From: JBBSEZ01 sp038239195
Lineage (GTDB): Bacteria > Planctomycetota > Planctomycetia > Gemmatales > Gemmataceae
Direction of reading: 5' to 3'
Assembly: GCA_038239195.1 (NCBI GenBank)
Contig: JBBSEZ010000009.1
Coordinates: 1-59,927 of the forward strand
DNA length: 59,927 nt
Shown here: piece after piece, positions 1 to 8,263 of the stretch
Numbering within the stretch: the first letter of the stretch is position 1
Layout of the letters: each line of letters starts with the position of its first letter
Notes under the pieces: generated by a model
What the model was told of the DNA's origin: nothing
Database searches by the model: none
What the model saw: only the letters and a program-made list of their open reading frames with translations
Translations under genes and position numbers: made by a program

Positions 1-139
1 GACACTCGGCTCCCACCCCTCCAGCCGAATCGCCGTAAGTTCTCCCAGGATAACAACTTGAAGTCTGGTTGCGGCATTGATTTCGCCTTACCCGACTCGG
101 TGAAGCAGCAGTTGCCACAACCTCTGACTGGGACTCACG

Positions 140-490
140 TTACGCGGGATGCCGAGGCATTCGCGGGAGGGATGAGCGCGAAGTGTCGAAATAATGGCTT
201 ACCGCGGAGCGCATGATCTGCTTGACGTAGGCGGCGACCTGCGCATTCTTTGGGTCCAGCGTCTCGAGGGCCTCGAGGAGGCTCACGAGGGCGCACTGGA
301 CGACGTCGTCCGCATGGGTGGCCGACACGTCCTTTCTGAGCATCGCCGCCACGTAGGCGGCGATGCGCGCGCGCACTTCGGTCCACAGGTCTTCGTCGGT
401 CGAAGTCGCTTGCAGCTGGGCGATCATCAATGCCCATTCCCACCCTCGGTCCCGATCGTTCATGGTGGCAAACTCGATGAGGTCGAGCAC
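140..490 (-). CDS. Small sigma-70 region-2-like protein
   Basis: A 116-residue ORF with a GTG start; an internal Met at codon 10 is an alternative. The middle, around HADDVVQCALVSLLEAL and the following helix, resembles region 2 of ECF sigma factors (the 'A-E-D-V-V-Q' helix and the helix ending near the -10 recognition segment). No region 4 helix-turn-helix follows: the protein ends about 20 residues after the region-2-like part. It could be a region-2-only sigma-like regulator, a remnant of an ECF gene, or an unrelated helical protein. It is isolated, with no anti-sigma or kinase gene beside it in the window. The family call is inference from a short motif. Confidence 0.4.
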   Translation of the reverse strand: MLDLIEFATMNDRDRGWEWALMIAQLQATSTDEDLWTEVRARIAAYVAAMLRKDVSATHADDVVQCALVSLLEALETLDPKNAQVAAYVKQIMRSAVSHYFDTSRSSLPRMPRHPA

Positions 491-690
491 GGTCCTCTCG
501 CTTCGGGCGTTCTTTTCGTTGAACGCGCCGAAAAGCCCTATACTCTAAATCGTATTTCGCGTGCGCAACTGGACAAAATTTTCTAACTTTTCCTGGAAAC
601 GCGCCGAGAGCTTCGCGCGGCTGGCGAATTGACAGAAAAAGGGGCAAGACGGAGGCCCTGGCTTCAAAAGGAGCGGGCCTTCACGCATTT

Positions 691-770
691 GGGCGAGCGG
701 CGGGAAAAGGTATCTTTGTAGGACGGCTCGGGAGAGCCGTCCTACACCAAACCAAGTCCTGCCGATCGCC
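691..770 (+). repeat. MITE-like palindromic repeat, copy a
   Basis: The core is a perfect 13-bp stem (717-729/734-746) with loop GGGA. The outer ends, GGCGAGCGGCGGGAAAAGG on the left and the complement of GGCGATCGGCAGGACTTGG on the right, form imperfect terminal inverted repeats. Related copies lie at 26021, 26751 (inverted), 29540 and 36224 (inverted). No transposase is encoded inside. Confidence 0.85.
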
Positions 771-1276
771 TTGGGCGTGGGAAAACAGCGCAGGGCGAGC
801 ACAGAAGAGGACGGCAGGGACCAGCGCCGCCTCGGGGGCCCTGATGCAACGCCTGGAGTAGGAGGTCACTCCGCCCTTCGCCCGCCTGGACGTTTCGGGA
901 CAGCATGTGCCGGGCGCGCGGCCAGGGGCAGCGCGCTGCGCGGGCGCCCCCTCGGGCCCCGTCCCTCCATCAGAGCAGGCCCGGCAACTTGTTGCCACAG
1001 ATCTTTGCGTGCCATCTCGACGCCGCCGCGGATGGGGCGAGCCAACTGGCCATTGTTAGCACGTGAGCACGTGACTCTGCTATTCGGGCGCAAGTCGCGA
1101 TTTGCAAACGCCTTGAAACGCGAAAGTCACCCGCCACCCCCCTCGGCAATGTGAGCAGGTGACTCCTGACTTTCGGAGAGGCGTATCGTCGGTCTCCTCG
1201 CTCCAGCCACCAGACGGCTGCCCTTCCCCTCCCAAGGACCTCCCCAGGTGATCGCGACGAAACCGTGCCGCGCCCT
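771..1276. other. Gene-free stretch with a short imperfect direct repeat
   Basis: I see no convincing gene here. The only structure noticed is an imperfect 26-bp direct repeat, 1063-1088 and 1151-1176, both starting GTGAGCA then GTGACTC and ending TTCGG. Its role is unknown. The ORFs crossing this stretch have no recognisable protein features. Confidence 0.4.
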
Positions 1277-2224
1277 CTACTTGAGGCTCGGGTCTTTCCG
1301 CCCATCGGCCTGCCGATAGAGCCCGGTGGGGATGAGCACCTCGGCCGGCACGTCCTCGCCCTCGAAGTAGCGGGCGATGACCTGCGCCGCCTTCCGGCCG
1401 ATCTGGTCGGGGTACTGGATCGGGTCGGCGTAGATCTTGCCGTCCTTGATCGCCTGCTTGCCCTCCGGCTGGCCGTCGAAGCCGACGATCTTGACGCGCC
1501 CCGCGCGCCCCGCCTTCTCCAGGGCGGCGCGGGCGCCGAGGGCGGAGGGGTCGTTGATGGCGAAGATGCCGGCGAGGTCGGCGTGGGCCTGCAACAGGTC
1601 CTGGGCCGCCTTGTAGCCCTGGTCCTTGGCGCCTCCGCCAGGCAGTTCGGCGACGACGACGATCTGCGCGCTCCCCGGCTTCGCGTTGTGGGCGGCGAGG
1701 ACCTCCTTGAAGCCCTTGACGCGGAGCTGGCACGATTCGACCGGCTTGTGGTCGAGGACGGCCACCTTGCCGCCGACCTTCCCCAGCGCTTCGACCATGG
1801 CGTCCCCGGCCTGCTTGCCGCCCGAGTAGTTGTCGGTGGCGACGTGCGTCACGACCTTGGCGCCGGGGGCCAGGCAGCCGATGTCCACCGTGAAGACCGG
1901 CACGCCGGCGGCGTTGGCCTGCTGAATGGCGGGGCCGATCGCCTTGGAGTCGCACGGACACAGCACGATGGCATCGACGCGCCGCACGAGGAAGTCCTTG
2001 ACCTGCTTGTCCTGGAGGGCGGGGTCGAGCTCGCCGCTGACCACGATCACGTCGTAGCCGTGCTCGGCGGCCTCGGCCGTGAGGGTGTCGGCGATCTCCT
2101 TGAAGAACGGGTTGGTGAGCGTCAGCACCGACAGCCCGATGGTGCGGCGGGCGGGCTGGCCGCGCCCCGCGAAACACCCGCACAGCAACGCACTCAGCGC
2201 GATCAGCAGCAGGCGACGTCTCAT
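1277..2224 (-). CDS. Periplasmic sugar-binding lipoprotein (RbsB/LacI-type fold)
   Basis: A 315-residue Peripla_BP_4 family protein. The N-terminus is a lipoprotein signal (MRRRLLLIALSALLCGC), so it should be anchored by a lipidated Cys near residue 16. The mature part starts with TIGLSVLTLTNPFFKEIAD, the classic first strand of ribose/allose-type binding proteins. It also has the DAIVLCPCDS and VTHVATDNYSGGKQAG segments and IFAINDPSALGA in the second lobe. The length is normal for the family. No ABC permease or ATPase gene lies nearby, so its transporter must be elsewhere, or it acts as a sensor component. It is divergent from the sirtuin gene, with 126 bp between the starts. The specific ligand cannot be deduced. 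Confidence 0.88.
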   Translation of the reverse strand: MRRRLLLIALSALLCGCFAGRGQPARRTIGLSVLTLTNPFFKEIADTLTAEAAEHGYDVIVVSGELDPALQDKQVKDFLVRRVDAIVLCPCDSKAIGPAIQQANAAGVPVFTVDIGCLAPGAKVVTHVATDNYSGGKQAGDAMVEALGKVGGKVAVLDHKPVESCQLRVKGFKEVLAAHNAKPGSAQIVVVAELPGGGAKDQGYKAAQDLLQAHADLAGIFAINDPSALGARAALEKAGRAGRVKIVGFDGQPEGKQAIKDGKIYADPIQYPDQIGRKAAQVIARYFEGEDVPAEVLIPTGLYRQADGRKDPSLK

Positions 2225-2305
2225 GGATCGGGGCCCTCTCGGCGAAGATTGCCGTTAGCATAGAGGTTGCCCGCCACTTGACGATGGGGCCGCCAGGCTG
2301 TCGGA

Positions 2306-2311
2306 TAGAAT
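2306..2311 (+). promoter_or_regulatory. Possible -10 element (TAGAAT) before the sirtuin gene
   Basis: TAGAAT lies 39 bp before the start codon. A TTGACG hexamer occurs at 2278, but the 22-bp spacer is too long for a standard sigma-70 promoter. This is a weak prediction based only on similarity to the other TA(C/G)AAT boxes in the window. Confidence 0.25.
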
Positions 2312-2350
2312 GGGCGAGGTCATTTCCCTCCTTGTCCACGGGGCCAGGCG

Positions 2351-3193
2351 ATGACGGTAGCTGCGTTGCGGTTGGCGGCGGAGGCGGTGGCGTCGGCGCA
2401 CGCGCTCATCATTGGAGCGGGGGCGGGCATGGGCGTCGATTCCGGCCTGCCGGACTTTCGCGGCGACCAGGGCTTCTGGAAGGCCTACCCGCCCTACGCC
2501 AAACTCGGGCTGCGCTTCAGCGACCTCGCCAACCCGTCCTGGTTCGCCAGCGACCCCACGCTCGCGTGGGGCTTTTACGGCCATCGGCTGGAGCTGTACC
2601 GCTCCACCGCGCCCCACGATGGCTTTCGCATTCTGCGCGAGTGGGCCGGCCGGGCTCGCAACGGCGCGTTCGTCTTCACCTCCAACGTCGATGGCCAGTT
2701 CCAGCGCGCCGGCTTCGACCCGGAGCGCATCGTCGAGGTCCACGGCACGATCGACTGGATGCAGTGTACGCGGGACTGCGGGGCGGGCATCTTCGAGGTG
2801 CCGCACCAGGAACACCCGATCGCGGTGAACGAGCAGACCGGCCGCGCCGAGGGCCAGCTCCCTGCCTGCCCCTCGTGCGGGGCGCTGGCCCGGCCCAACA
2901 TCCTGATGTTCGGCGACGCCGACTGGAACGACGAGCGCACCCGGGCCCAGCAGGAGCGCCTGCGCGATTGGCTGCGGGGCGTGCGCGGGCCCGGGCTGGT
3001 CACGATCGAGTGCGGCGCCGGCCTGGCCGTCCCGACCGTGCGGCACTTCAGCGAACACGTCGTCTCGTCGCGCAACGGGACGCTGGTCCGCATCAACCCG
3101 CGCGAGCCGGCGGTCCCGCCGGGGAGGCACGTTTCCTTGCCGTGCGGCTCTCTGGAGGCCCTGCGGGGCATTCAGACACATTTGCCGGAATGA
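2351..3193 (+). CDS. Sirtuin family NAD-dependent protein deacylase
   Basis: A 280-residue Sir2 family protein. The NAD-binding motif GAGAGMGVDSGLPDFRG lies at about residues 22-38, TSNVD corresponds to the sirtuin TQN(I/V)D motif, and the catalytic His is in EVHGTID (His131). The structural zinc site has two pairs, Cys139/Cys143 and Cys173/Cys176; the first pair is spaced CxxxC rather than CxxC. ARPNILMFGD matches the segment following the zinc ribbon. Such enzymes remove acetyl or longer acyl groups from lysines, consuming NAD+. Substrates are unknown. It is followed 35 bp later by the S9 peptidase gene on the same strand, so the two may be co-transcribed. Confidence 0.9.
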   Translation: MTVAALRLAAEAVASAHALIIGAGAGMGVDSGLPDFRGDQGFWKAYPPYAKLGLRFSDLANPSWFASDPTLAWGFYGHRLELYRSTAPHDGFRILREWAGRARNGAFVFTSNVDGQFQRAGFDPERIVEVHGTIDWMQCTRDCGAGIFEVPHQEHPIAVNEQTGRAEGQLPACPSCGALARPNILMFGDADWNDERTRAQQERLRDWLRGVRGPGLVTIECGAGLAVPTVRHFSEHVVSSRNGTLVRINPREPAVPPGRHVSLPCGSLEALRGIQTHLPE

Positions 3194-3228
3194 AGCAGTG
3201 TTTTCGTCCTCGACAGGAGGGGCTGCGG

Positions 3229-5223
3229 ATGAGTTGTCGGCACTGGTTGCGGGCGGGCGGCGCGGGCTTGATAGGGCTCTGCCTGGCGTCGATGGTCGGC
3301 GCCGCGGTTGGGCCCGCGAAGGCGCGCCCCATGACCGTCGCCGATCTGATGAAGGTCCGGCACGTGCCCGAAGTGTGTCTCTCGCCCGATGGCGCAGAGG
3401 CGCTCTACGTCGTGGCCGAGGTCGATCTGAAGGCAAATCGCCACAAGAGCGATCTCTGGTTGGTCCCCACCAAGGGCGGGGCGCCGGTCCAGTTGATGGC
3501 CAGCCCCGGCCGCGACGACCTGCCGCGCTGGTCGCCCGACGGCAAGACCATCGCCTTTCGGTCCGATCGCGACGAGGGCCAGCAGGTGTGGCTTCGGCCG
3601 CGCGACGGCGAGCCGCGGCAACTGACCAAGCTCGCCGGTGAGGTGCGCGACCTGGCGTGGGCGCCCGGCGGCAAGTCGATCGCCGTCGTCGCGGGCACGG
3701 ACAAGGGAAAGAAGGGCGGCGAGGGCGTGAGGCTCGTGGACCAGTCTCCGCGCTTCGATCGGCTGTACCGGATCGACGTGGCCGAGGGGAAGGCGCACGT
3801 CCTGACGCCGCGCAAGTCCCACGTTGGCGCGTTCTCGTGGTCGCCCGATAGCCGGCACCTCGTCTACGCGCATCGGCCGAGCCCGCGCGCCGACGACGTC
3901 TACCACAGCGAGTTGTCCGTCATCGCGGCGACGGGCGGCAAGCCGCGCTCCCTCGTTCGCCGGCCGGGGCTGAATGCGGCGCCGCGCTGGTCGCCGGACG
4001 GCAAGACGATCGCGTTCGTCTCCCACGACGGCAAGGCGGACTGGCTCGCCAACACGTATCTGTGTGTGGTCCCGGCCGAGGGCGGGGCGCCGCGCAACCT
4101 GAGCAAGACGTTCGACGAAAAGGTCGATGCCACGGGCGGTCTGGCTTGGTCGGGCGACGGCAAGACGATCTACTTCGGCGCGCACGAGAAGATGACGACG
4201 CACTTGTTCGCCCTGGCCGTCGAGACGGGCAAGGTCCGGCGCGTGACCTCCGGCCAGCGGGCGCACGACCACTTCAGTTTCAGCCGGGGAGCGGACCGCG
4301 TGGCGTTCGTGATCGAGGCGCCCGCGCAGCCGCCGGAGGTCCACGTCGCCGCCCTCGCCGATTTCGCGCCGCGCCGGCTGACGGCGCTCAACCCACAGTT
4401 GACGGGGGTTGTCCTGGGCGCGACGGAGGCGGTGCGCTGGAAGAGCGCGGACGGCAAGACGATCGAAGGGCTGCTGGTGAAGCCAGTCGGCTACAAGGCG
4501 GGGGCGCGTTATCCGCTGCTGACCTACGCTCACGGCGGGCCGGCGCTGCAGTTCCGGCTGGCGTTCACGCCCTACGGGACGTCGCCGCAGGCGCAGCGCT
4601 ATCCCGTGCAGGTGCTGGCGGGGCAGGGCTATGCGGTGTTCTGCCCCAACCCGCGCGGTAGCGGGGGCTACGGCGAGGCGTTCCGCAAGGCGAACGTGAA
4701 GGACTGGGGAGGGGGAGACTACCGGGACGTTCAGAGCGGGATCGACCATCTCATCGAGGAAGGGATCGCCGACCGCGACCGGCTGGGGATGATGGGCTGG
4801 AGCTATGGCGGGTTCATGACGGCGTGGTCGATCGGGCAGACGAACCGCTTCAAGGCGGCCTCGGCCGGGGCCGGCGTCATCAACCCGGCGAGCTTCTACG
4901 GGCAGACCGACATCCCGTCGTTCCTCGACGCCTATTTCGTCGCCCCCCCGTGGGAGGTGCCGGCGGTCTACGCCCGCAGTTCGCCGATGACGTTCGCGGG
5001 GAAAATGAAGACGCCGACGCTGATCCAGCACGGCGAGAAGGACGTGCGCGTGCCGCTGGCCCAGGGCGACGAACTGTATCGCGCCCTGCGGAAGAACCGC
5101 GTTGCGGTCGAGTATGCCGTCTACCCCGGCCAGGGCCACGTCGTCACCGAGCCGCGCATGCAGGCCGACGTCTTCCGGCGCAACGTGCGGTGGTTCGACA
5201 AGTGGTTGAAGAAAGGGCGATGA
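3229..5223 (+). CDS. Secreted prolyl-oligopeptidase family (S9) peptidase
   Basis: A 664-residue alpha/beta-hydrolase peptidase of the dipeptidyl/acylaminoacyl-peptidase type. I chose the ATG at 3229 because AGGAGG sits 8 bp upstream and a signal peptide follows (a hydrophobic run ending in GAAVG). Residues ~40-390 hold PD40/TolB-like propeller repeats (recurrent 'PRWSPDGKTIAF'). The C-terminal catalytic domain contains the nucleophile Ser525 in GWSYGG, Asp605 in GEKDVRVP and His637 in GQGHV. This is a complete triad in the normal order. It probably degrades peptides outside the cytoplasm. The open frame extends upstream to 2278, but that part is a shadow of the sirtuin gene. Confidence 0.92.
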   Translation: MSCRHWLRAGGAGLIGLCLASMVGAAVGPAKARPMTVADLMKVRHVPEVCLSPDGAEALYVVAEVDLKANRHKSDLWLVPTKGGAPVQLMASPGRDDLPRWSPDGKTIAFRSDRDEGQQVWLRPRDGEPRQLTKLAGEVRDLAWAPGGKSIAVVAGTDKGKKGGEGVRLVDQSPRFDRLYRIDVAEGKAHVLTPRKSHVGAFSWSPDSRHLVYAHRPSPRADDVYHSELSVIAATGGKPRSLVRRPGLNAAPRWSPDGKTIAFVSHDGKADWLANTYLCVVPAEGGAPRNLSKTFDEKVDATGGLAWSGDGKTIYFGAHEKMTTHLFALAVETGKVRRVTSGQRAHDHFSFSRGADRVAFVIEAPAQPPEVHVAALADFAPRRLTALNPQLTGVVLGATEAVRWKSADGKTIEGLLVKPVGYKAGARYPLLTYAHGGPALQFRLAFTPYGTSPQAQRYPVQVLAGQGYAVFCPNPRGSGGYGEAFRKANVKDWGGGDYRDVQSGIDHLIEEGIADRDRLGMMGWSYGGFMTAWSIGQTNRFKAASAGAGVINPASFYGQTDIPSFLDAYFVAPPWEVPAVYARSSPMTFAGKMKTPTLIQHGEKDVRVPLAQGDELYRALRKNRVAVEYAVYPGQGHVVTEPRMQADVFRRNVRWFDKWLKKGR

Positions 5224-5239
5224 CGGGCCCCTGCGGAAG

Positions 5240-5369
5240 AACTTGAACAGAAGGCAACGAAGGCAACGAAGGAAGAGGAAGAGGCACAGAGGCAGCGATG
5301 TCTCTCCCCGCTCGTTCCCCCTCTTCATTCTCTTTCTTTGTTGCCTTCGTTACCTTCTGTTCAAAGTTC
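5240..5369. repeat. Long inverted repeat between convergent genes (family 1)
   Basis: The left arm 5240-5272 reads AACTTGAACAGAAGGCAACG onward. The right arm 5337-5368 is its near-perfect complement. The ~65-bp centre is purine-rich on the left and pyrimidine-rich on the right. It lies exactly between the S9 peptidase (+) and RidA-like (-) stop codons, so it probably acts as a bidirectional terminator. The sequence is unlike the other two convergent-pair repeats. Confidence 0.8.
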
Positions 5370-5378
5370 TCGAGGACC

Positions 5379-5975
5379 TCACGTCCGCACCTGGAAGATC
5401 GCCTCGATCTCGACGGGGATGCCGCCGGGCAGCGAGGCCATGCCGACGGCGCTGCGGGCGCCCTTGCCGGCGCGTTCGCCGAAGACCTCGATCAGCAGGT
5501 CGCTGAAGCCGTTGATGACCTGCGGGTGCTGGCGGAAGTCGGCCGTGGCGTTGACCATGCCCAGCACCTTGACGAGGCGCACCACCTTGTTGAGGCTGCC
5601 GAGCTCGCCGCGCACGACGCTCAGGACCACCAGCCCGACCTGGCGCGCCGCGGCCTGGCCCTCCTTGACCGTGAGCTCCTTGCCGACCTTGCCGACGACC
5701 GGCTTGCCGTCCACCGTCCCCGGCCCGTGCCCCGAGACGTAGAGCAGGTCGCCGACGCGGACGGCGGCCGCCAGGCTGTTGGGCGGCTTGGCGACGGGCG
5801 GCAGTTTGAGCTTCAACGTCCGTACCCGGTCCTCGGCGGTGGGCGCGGGCGGCTCGGCAGCGGCGCCGGGCGCCGGGGCCTCGGCCCACCAGCGGGGCAA
5901 GAGGGCGCCCGAGACGGTCCCGACCGTCAGGCAGGCACCATGCGACAGGAAACGGCGACGATCGCACGCGGGCAT
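5379..5975 (-). CDS. Exported RidA (YjgF/YER057c/UK114) family protein
   Basis: A RidA-like domain (residues ~55-198) behind a Tat-type signal with MPACDRRRFLSHGA at the N-terminus. I chose the ATG at 5975 because GAAGGA precedes it; an upstream Met at 6014 lacks this. The conserved Arg of the family is present in GARSAVGMASLPGGIPVEIE, as are the YVSGHG strand and the EGQAAARQ helix. Cytosolic RidA deaminates reactive enamine/imine intermediates. An exported homologue must have another substrate or a scaffold role. Planctomycetes often carry such Tat-exported RidA paralogues (general knowledge, not tested here). It is convergent with the S9 peptidase gene. Confidence 0.85.
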   Translation of the reverse strand: MPACDRRRFLSHGACLTVGTVSGALLPRWWAEAPAPGAAAEPPAPTAEDRVRTLKLKLPPVAKPPNSLAAAVRVGDLLYVSGHGPGTVDGKPVVGKVGKELTVKEGQAAARQVGLVVLSVVRGELGSLNKVVRLVKVLGMVNATADFRQHPQVINGFSDLLIEVFGERAGKGARSAVGMASLPGGIPVEIEAIFQVRT

Positions 5976-6140
5976 GGCAGCGGTTCCTTCGAGAGGGGGG
6001 CGGGCGCGCCTCACCGTGTGGCGCGCCCCCCCCCACCCGAAGGTATAGAGCGCGGCGCCTCGAGTGGACCGCCGAGGCTTTTCACGCTAACGTAGAGTAG
6101 CGATCTCGTTGCTCTCTGATTCGCTTCGAGGGTGGCTCAA

Positions 6141-6350
6141 ATGAAATGCTGGTTTTGCGAAAGCGATGCGCGCGGCACCTGTGCGGCCTGCGGGCGCGGC
6201 CTTTGTCATCAGCACGCCCACGTACACGACGAAATGACGCTCACCAAGTCCGACACGAGCACCGGGTACTCGACCTATTACAACGTCTACGGCGCGCTCA
6301 AGTGCTCGCAGTGCCGGCTCGAGTGGAAGTCGTTCCAGCCGGGTGGGTGA
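6141..6350 (+). CDS. Small B-box/zinc-ribbon-like protein
   Basis: A 69-residue protein beginning with two metal-binding pairs, CWFC then CAAC, followed by C and a HQHAH cluster. This Cys/His spacing resembles B-box zinc fingers or DUF2180. A further CSQC pair lies near the C-terminus (KCSQCRLEW). GTG at 6132 is an alternative start; ATG at 6141 is preferred because GAGGG lies about 8 bp before it. It probably binds one or two zinc ions. Function is unknown. It is convergent with the uracil-DNA glycosylase gene, 19 bp apart. Confidence 0.7.
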   Translation: MKCWFCESDARGTCAACGRGLCHQHAHVHDEMTLTKSDTSTGYSTYYNVYGALKCSQCRLEWKSFQPGG

Positions 6351-6369
6351 GCCCCCGTTCCCCGCCCGG

Positions 6370-7125
6370 TCATTTGCCGGGCACGGGTCGCCCCATGCGC
6401 GCCAGCATCTTTTTCATGTCCTCCCAGACGTCCTTCTTTTTCTCCGGCGAGCGGAGCAGGTAGGACGGGTGGTAGGTACACATCACCGGGATGCCACGGT
6501 ACTCGTGGAAGCGCCCGCGCAGCTTGCCGATGGTGGCATTGACGCCGAGCAGGTTGGTCGCCGCGGTGGCGCCGAGGGCACAGAGGAACTTCGGCCGGAT
6601 CAACTCGATCTGCTTTTCGAGGTATTCGCGACAGTTCCCCGCCTCTTCCGGGGTGGGGGTGCGGTTGCCGGGCGGGCGGCACTTGAGGATGTTGAGGATG
6701 AAGACCTCCTCGCGCGTCAGGCCGCAGGCGGCGAGGATGCGCGTCAGGAGCTGCCCGGCGTCGCCGACGAAGGGCACGCCTTGCTCGTCCTCCTGCCGAC
6801 CCGGGGCCTCGCCGACGAAGCAAAGGTCGGGGCCCAGCGGCCCGACGCCGAAGACGGTCTGGGTGCGCGTGGAGGCCAGTTGGGGGCAGCGCTGGCACTC
6901 GCAGACGCGCCCGGCCAGGACGGTCAACTCCCGGAGACGTGGCTCGACGTCGCTCTCGACCGATGCCGCGGGCGGACGGATGGCGCGCGGATCGGGCGGG
7001 GGTGGGGGTGGGGCCGGCGCCAGCTCGGGCAAGGGGGCGATGGGGAGGAAGGCGACGCCGGCGGCGCGCAGCCCCTCCAGGTGCTGGCGGAGCTGGCGGG
7101 CGGGGTCGGGGGCCTCGTCGGACAT
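6370..7125 (-). CDS. Type-4 uracil-DNA glycosylase (Fe-S)
   Basis: A 251-residue protein. Residues ~1-75 are a Pro-rich, poorly conserved leader and the rest is a family-4 UDG. Cys residues in CECQRCPQL plus ones in ILKCRPPGN and AGNCREYLE supply the 4Fe-4S ligands typical of this family. The uracil pocket motif GEAPGRQEDEQGVPFVG and the distal YHPSYLLRSP motif are intact. It excises uracil from deaminated DNA for base-excision repair, a relevant activity in a GC-rich genome. I chose the start by the AAGGAAG sequence 9 bp before ATG. It is divergent from the amidase-like gene. Confidence 0.92.
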   Translation of the reverse strand: MSDEAPDPARQLRQHLEGLRAAGVAFLPIAPLPELAPAPPPPPPDPRAIRPPAASVESDVEPRLRELTVLAGRVCECQRCPQLASTRTQTVFGVGPLGPDLCFVGEAPGRQEDEQGVPFVGDAGQLLTRILAACGLTREEVFILNILKCRPPGNRTPTPEEAGNCREYLEKQIELIRPKFLCALGATAATNLLGVNATIGKLRGRFHEYRGIPVMCTYHPSYLLRSPEKKKDVWEDMKKMLARMGRPVPGK

Positions 7126-7287
7126 GGTGGGGCTCTTCCTTGGGGCGAAGTTGGCCACGAGCCTACCATACCAGAGCGGCCGCGCGCTCAGAGCCCCGTT
7201 TGTCGCGCGGGGCGCTGGCCTGTTGCGTCGGCGCGCATGGGTTGCGATAATTTCATCTCGACCACCCGCGCCGCCGAGAGGTTTGTC

Positions 7288-8148
7288 ATGGCTTCGCCCG
7301 CTCACACCTTCACCCTGGGGCTCGTCCAACTCCGCTGGGAGGAGGGGGCCTCGACCAACCTCGAGCGGGCGCTCAACGCCGTGCGCCGCGCCGGCAACAA
7401 CGGCGCGCAGATCGTCTGCCTGCCCGAGCTGTTTGCGCTGCCGCACTTCGCCCACCGGGAGGAAGCGCCCTTCGAGCTCGCCGAGGCCGTCGGGGGCCCG
7501 ACCTGCCAGCGCCTCGCCGACGCGGCGCGCCAGGCCGGCGCGGTCGTCGCCGGCTCCATCTTCGAGTGCCGCGCGCCCGGGCTCTACCACAGCACGGCCG
7601 TCCTGTTCGACGCCGACGGCGCCCTGCTGGGCAGTTACCGCAAGATGCACCTCGTCGGCGGAGAGAAGTTCGCGTTTGCGCCGGGGGACGGCGGTTTCCG
7701 CACCTTCGCGACCCGCTTTGGGCGCGTGGGCCTGTTGCTGTCGTGGGACCAGTGGTTTCCCGAGGCGGCCCGGGCGCTGGCGCTGCAAGGGGCCGAAGTT
7801 GTGCTCGGCCTGTCGGCGCTGGGCAGCCCCGTCGCGGAGGACGTGGCCGCGGAGCGCGCCGCGTGGGAGGTGATGCAGCAGTCGCATGCGATCGCCAACG
7901 GCCTCTTCGTGGCGGGGGTCAATCGGGTGGGCCAGGAGGGCGGCGACGAGGGCATCACGTTTTGGGGCTCGTCGTCGGTGTGGGGCCCGCTCGGCGGCGT
8001 GCTCGGCCGGGGATCGGAAGACCGCGAGGAGGTGCTGGTAGTGCCATGCGACCGGCGCCTGCTCGAGGATGTGCGGCGCGCCTGGCCGTGGTTCCGCGAC
8101 CGCAGGCCCGACGCCTACGGCGACCTGGCGCGGCGCTGGGTCGATTGA
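7288..8148 (+). CDS. Carbon-nitrogen hydrolase homologue lacking the catalytic Cys
   Basis: A 286-residue nitrilase-superfamily protein most like N-carbamoylputrescine amidases (AguB). The catalytic Glu47 (CLPELF) and Lys119 (YRKMHL) are present. The nucleophile position is Ser152: the text reads LLLSWDQWFPEAAR where the family has ICWDQWFPEAAR. The codon is TCG at 7741, and a change to TGC or TGT needs two substitutions. The length and all other blocks (GLFVAGVNRVG, FWGSSSVWGP) are intact. It therefore looks like a maintained pseudoenzyme rather than a decaying gene. It may bind a carbamoyl/amide ligand without hydrolysis. No agmatine deiminase gene is adjacent. The start follows GAGAGG. Confidence 0.85.
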   Translation: MASPAHTFTLGLVQLRWEEGASTNLERALNAVRRAGNNGAQIVCLPELFALPHFAHREEAPFELAEAVGGPTCQRLADAARQAGAVVAGSIFECRAPGLYHSTAVLFDADGALLGSYRKMHLVGGEKFAFAPGDGGFRTFATRFGRVGLLLSWDQWFPEAARALALQGAEVVLGLSALGSPVAEDVAAERAAWEVMQQSHAIANGLFVAGVNRVGQEGGDEGITFWGSSSVWGPLGGVLGRGSEDREEVLVVPCDRRLLEDVRRAWPWFRDRRPDAYGDLARRWVD

Positions 8149-8189
8149 GCCAGTGGGCGGCGCCCTGGCACGGGCGGCGGGATGGGGCC

Positions 8190-8195
8190 TACAAT
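8190..8195 (+). promoter_or_regulatory. Putative -10 element in CTACAATGAAAG
   Basis: TACAAT sits 68 bp before the MoxR-like gene. The extended string TACAATGAAAG recurs upstream of the VWA gene (19290) and the REC-PP2C gene (53752), suggesting a conserved promoter core. A TGGCAC at 8166 could serve as a poor -35. Confidence 0.4.
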
Positions 8196-8263
8196 GAAAG
8201 GAGTGCCCCCCGGGCAGAGGCCCCTCTGCCGGCAGCCCGTTCCAACCAGGAGCCCACCTTCCG

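Noticed and set aside
1265..2263. 332-residue plus-strand ORF opposite the sugar-binding protein
   Set aside because: It is a frame shadow of a clear lipoprotein gene, with no motif or plausible start.
2278..3228. N-terminal extension of the S9 peptidase
   Set aside because: It overlaps the well-supported sirtuin gene in another frame. AGGAGG and a signal peptide define the start at 3229.
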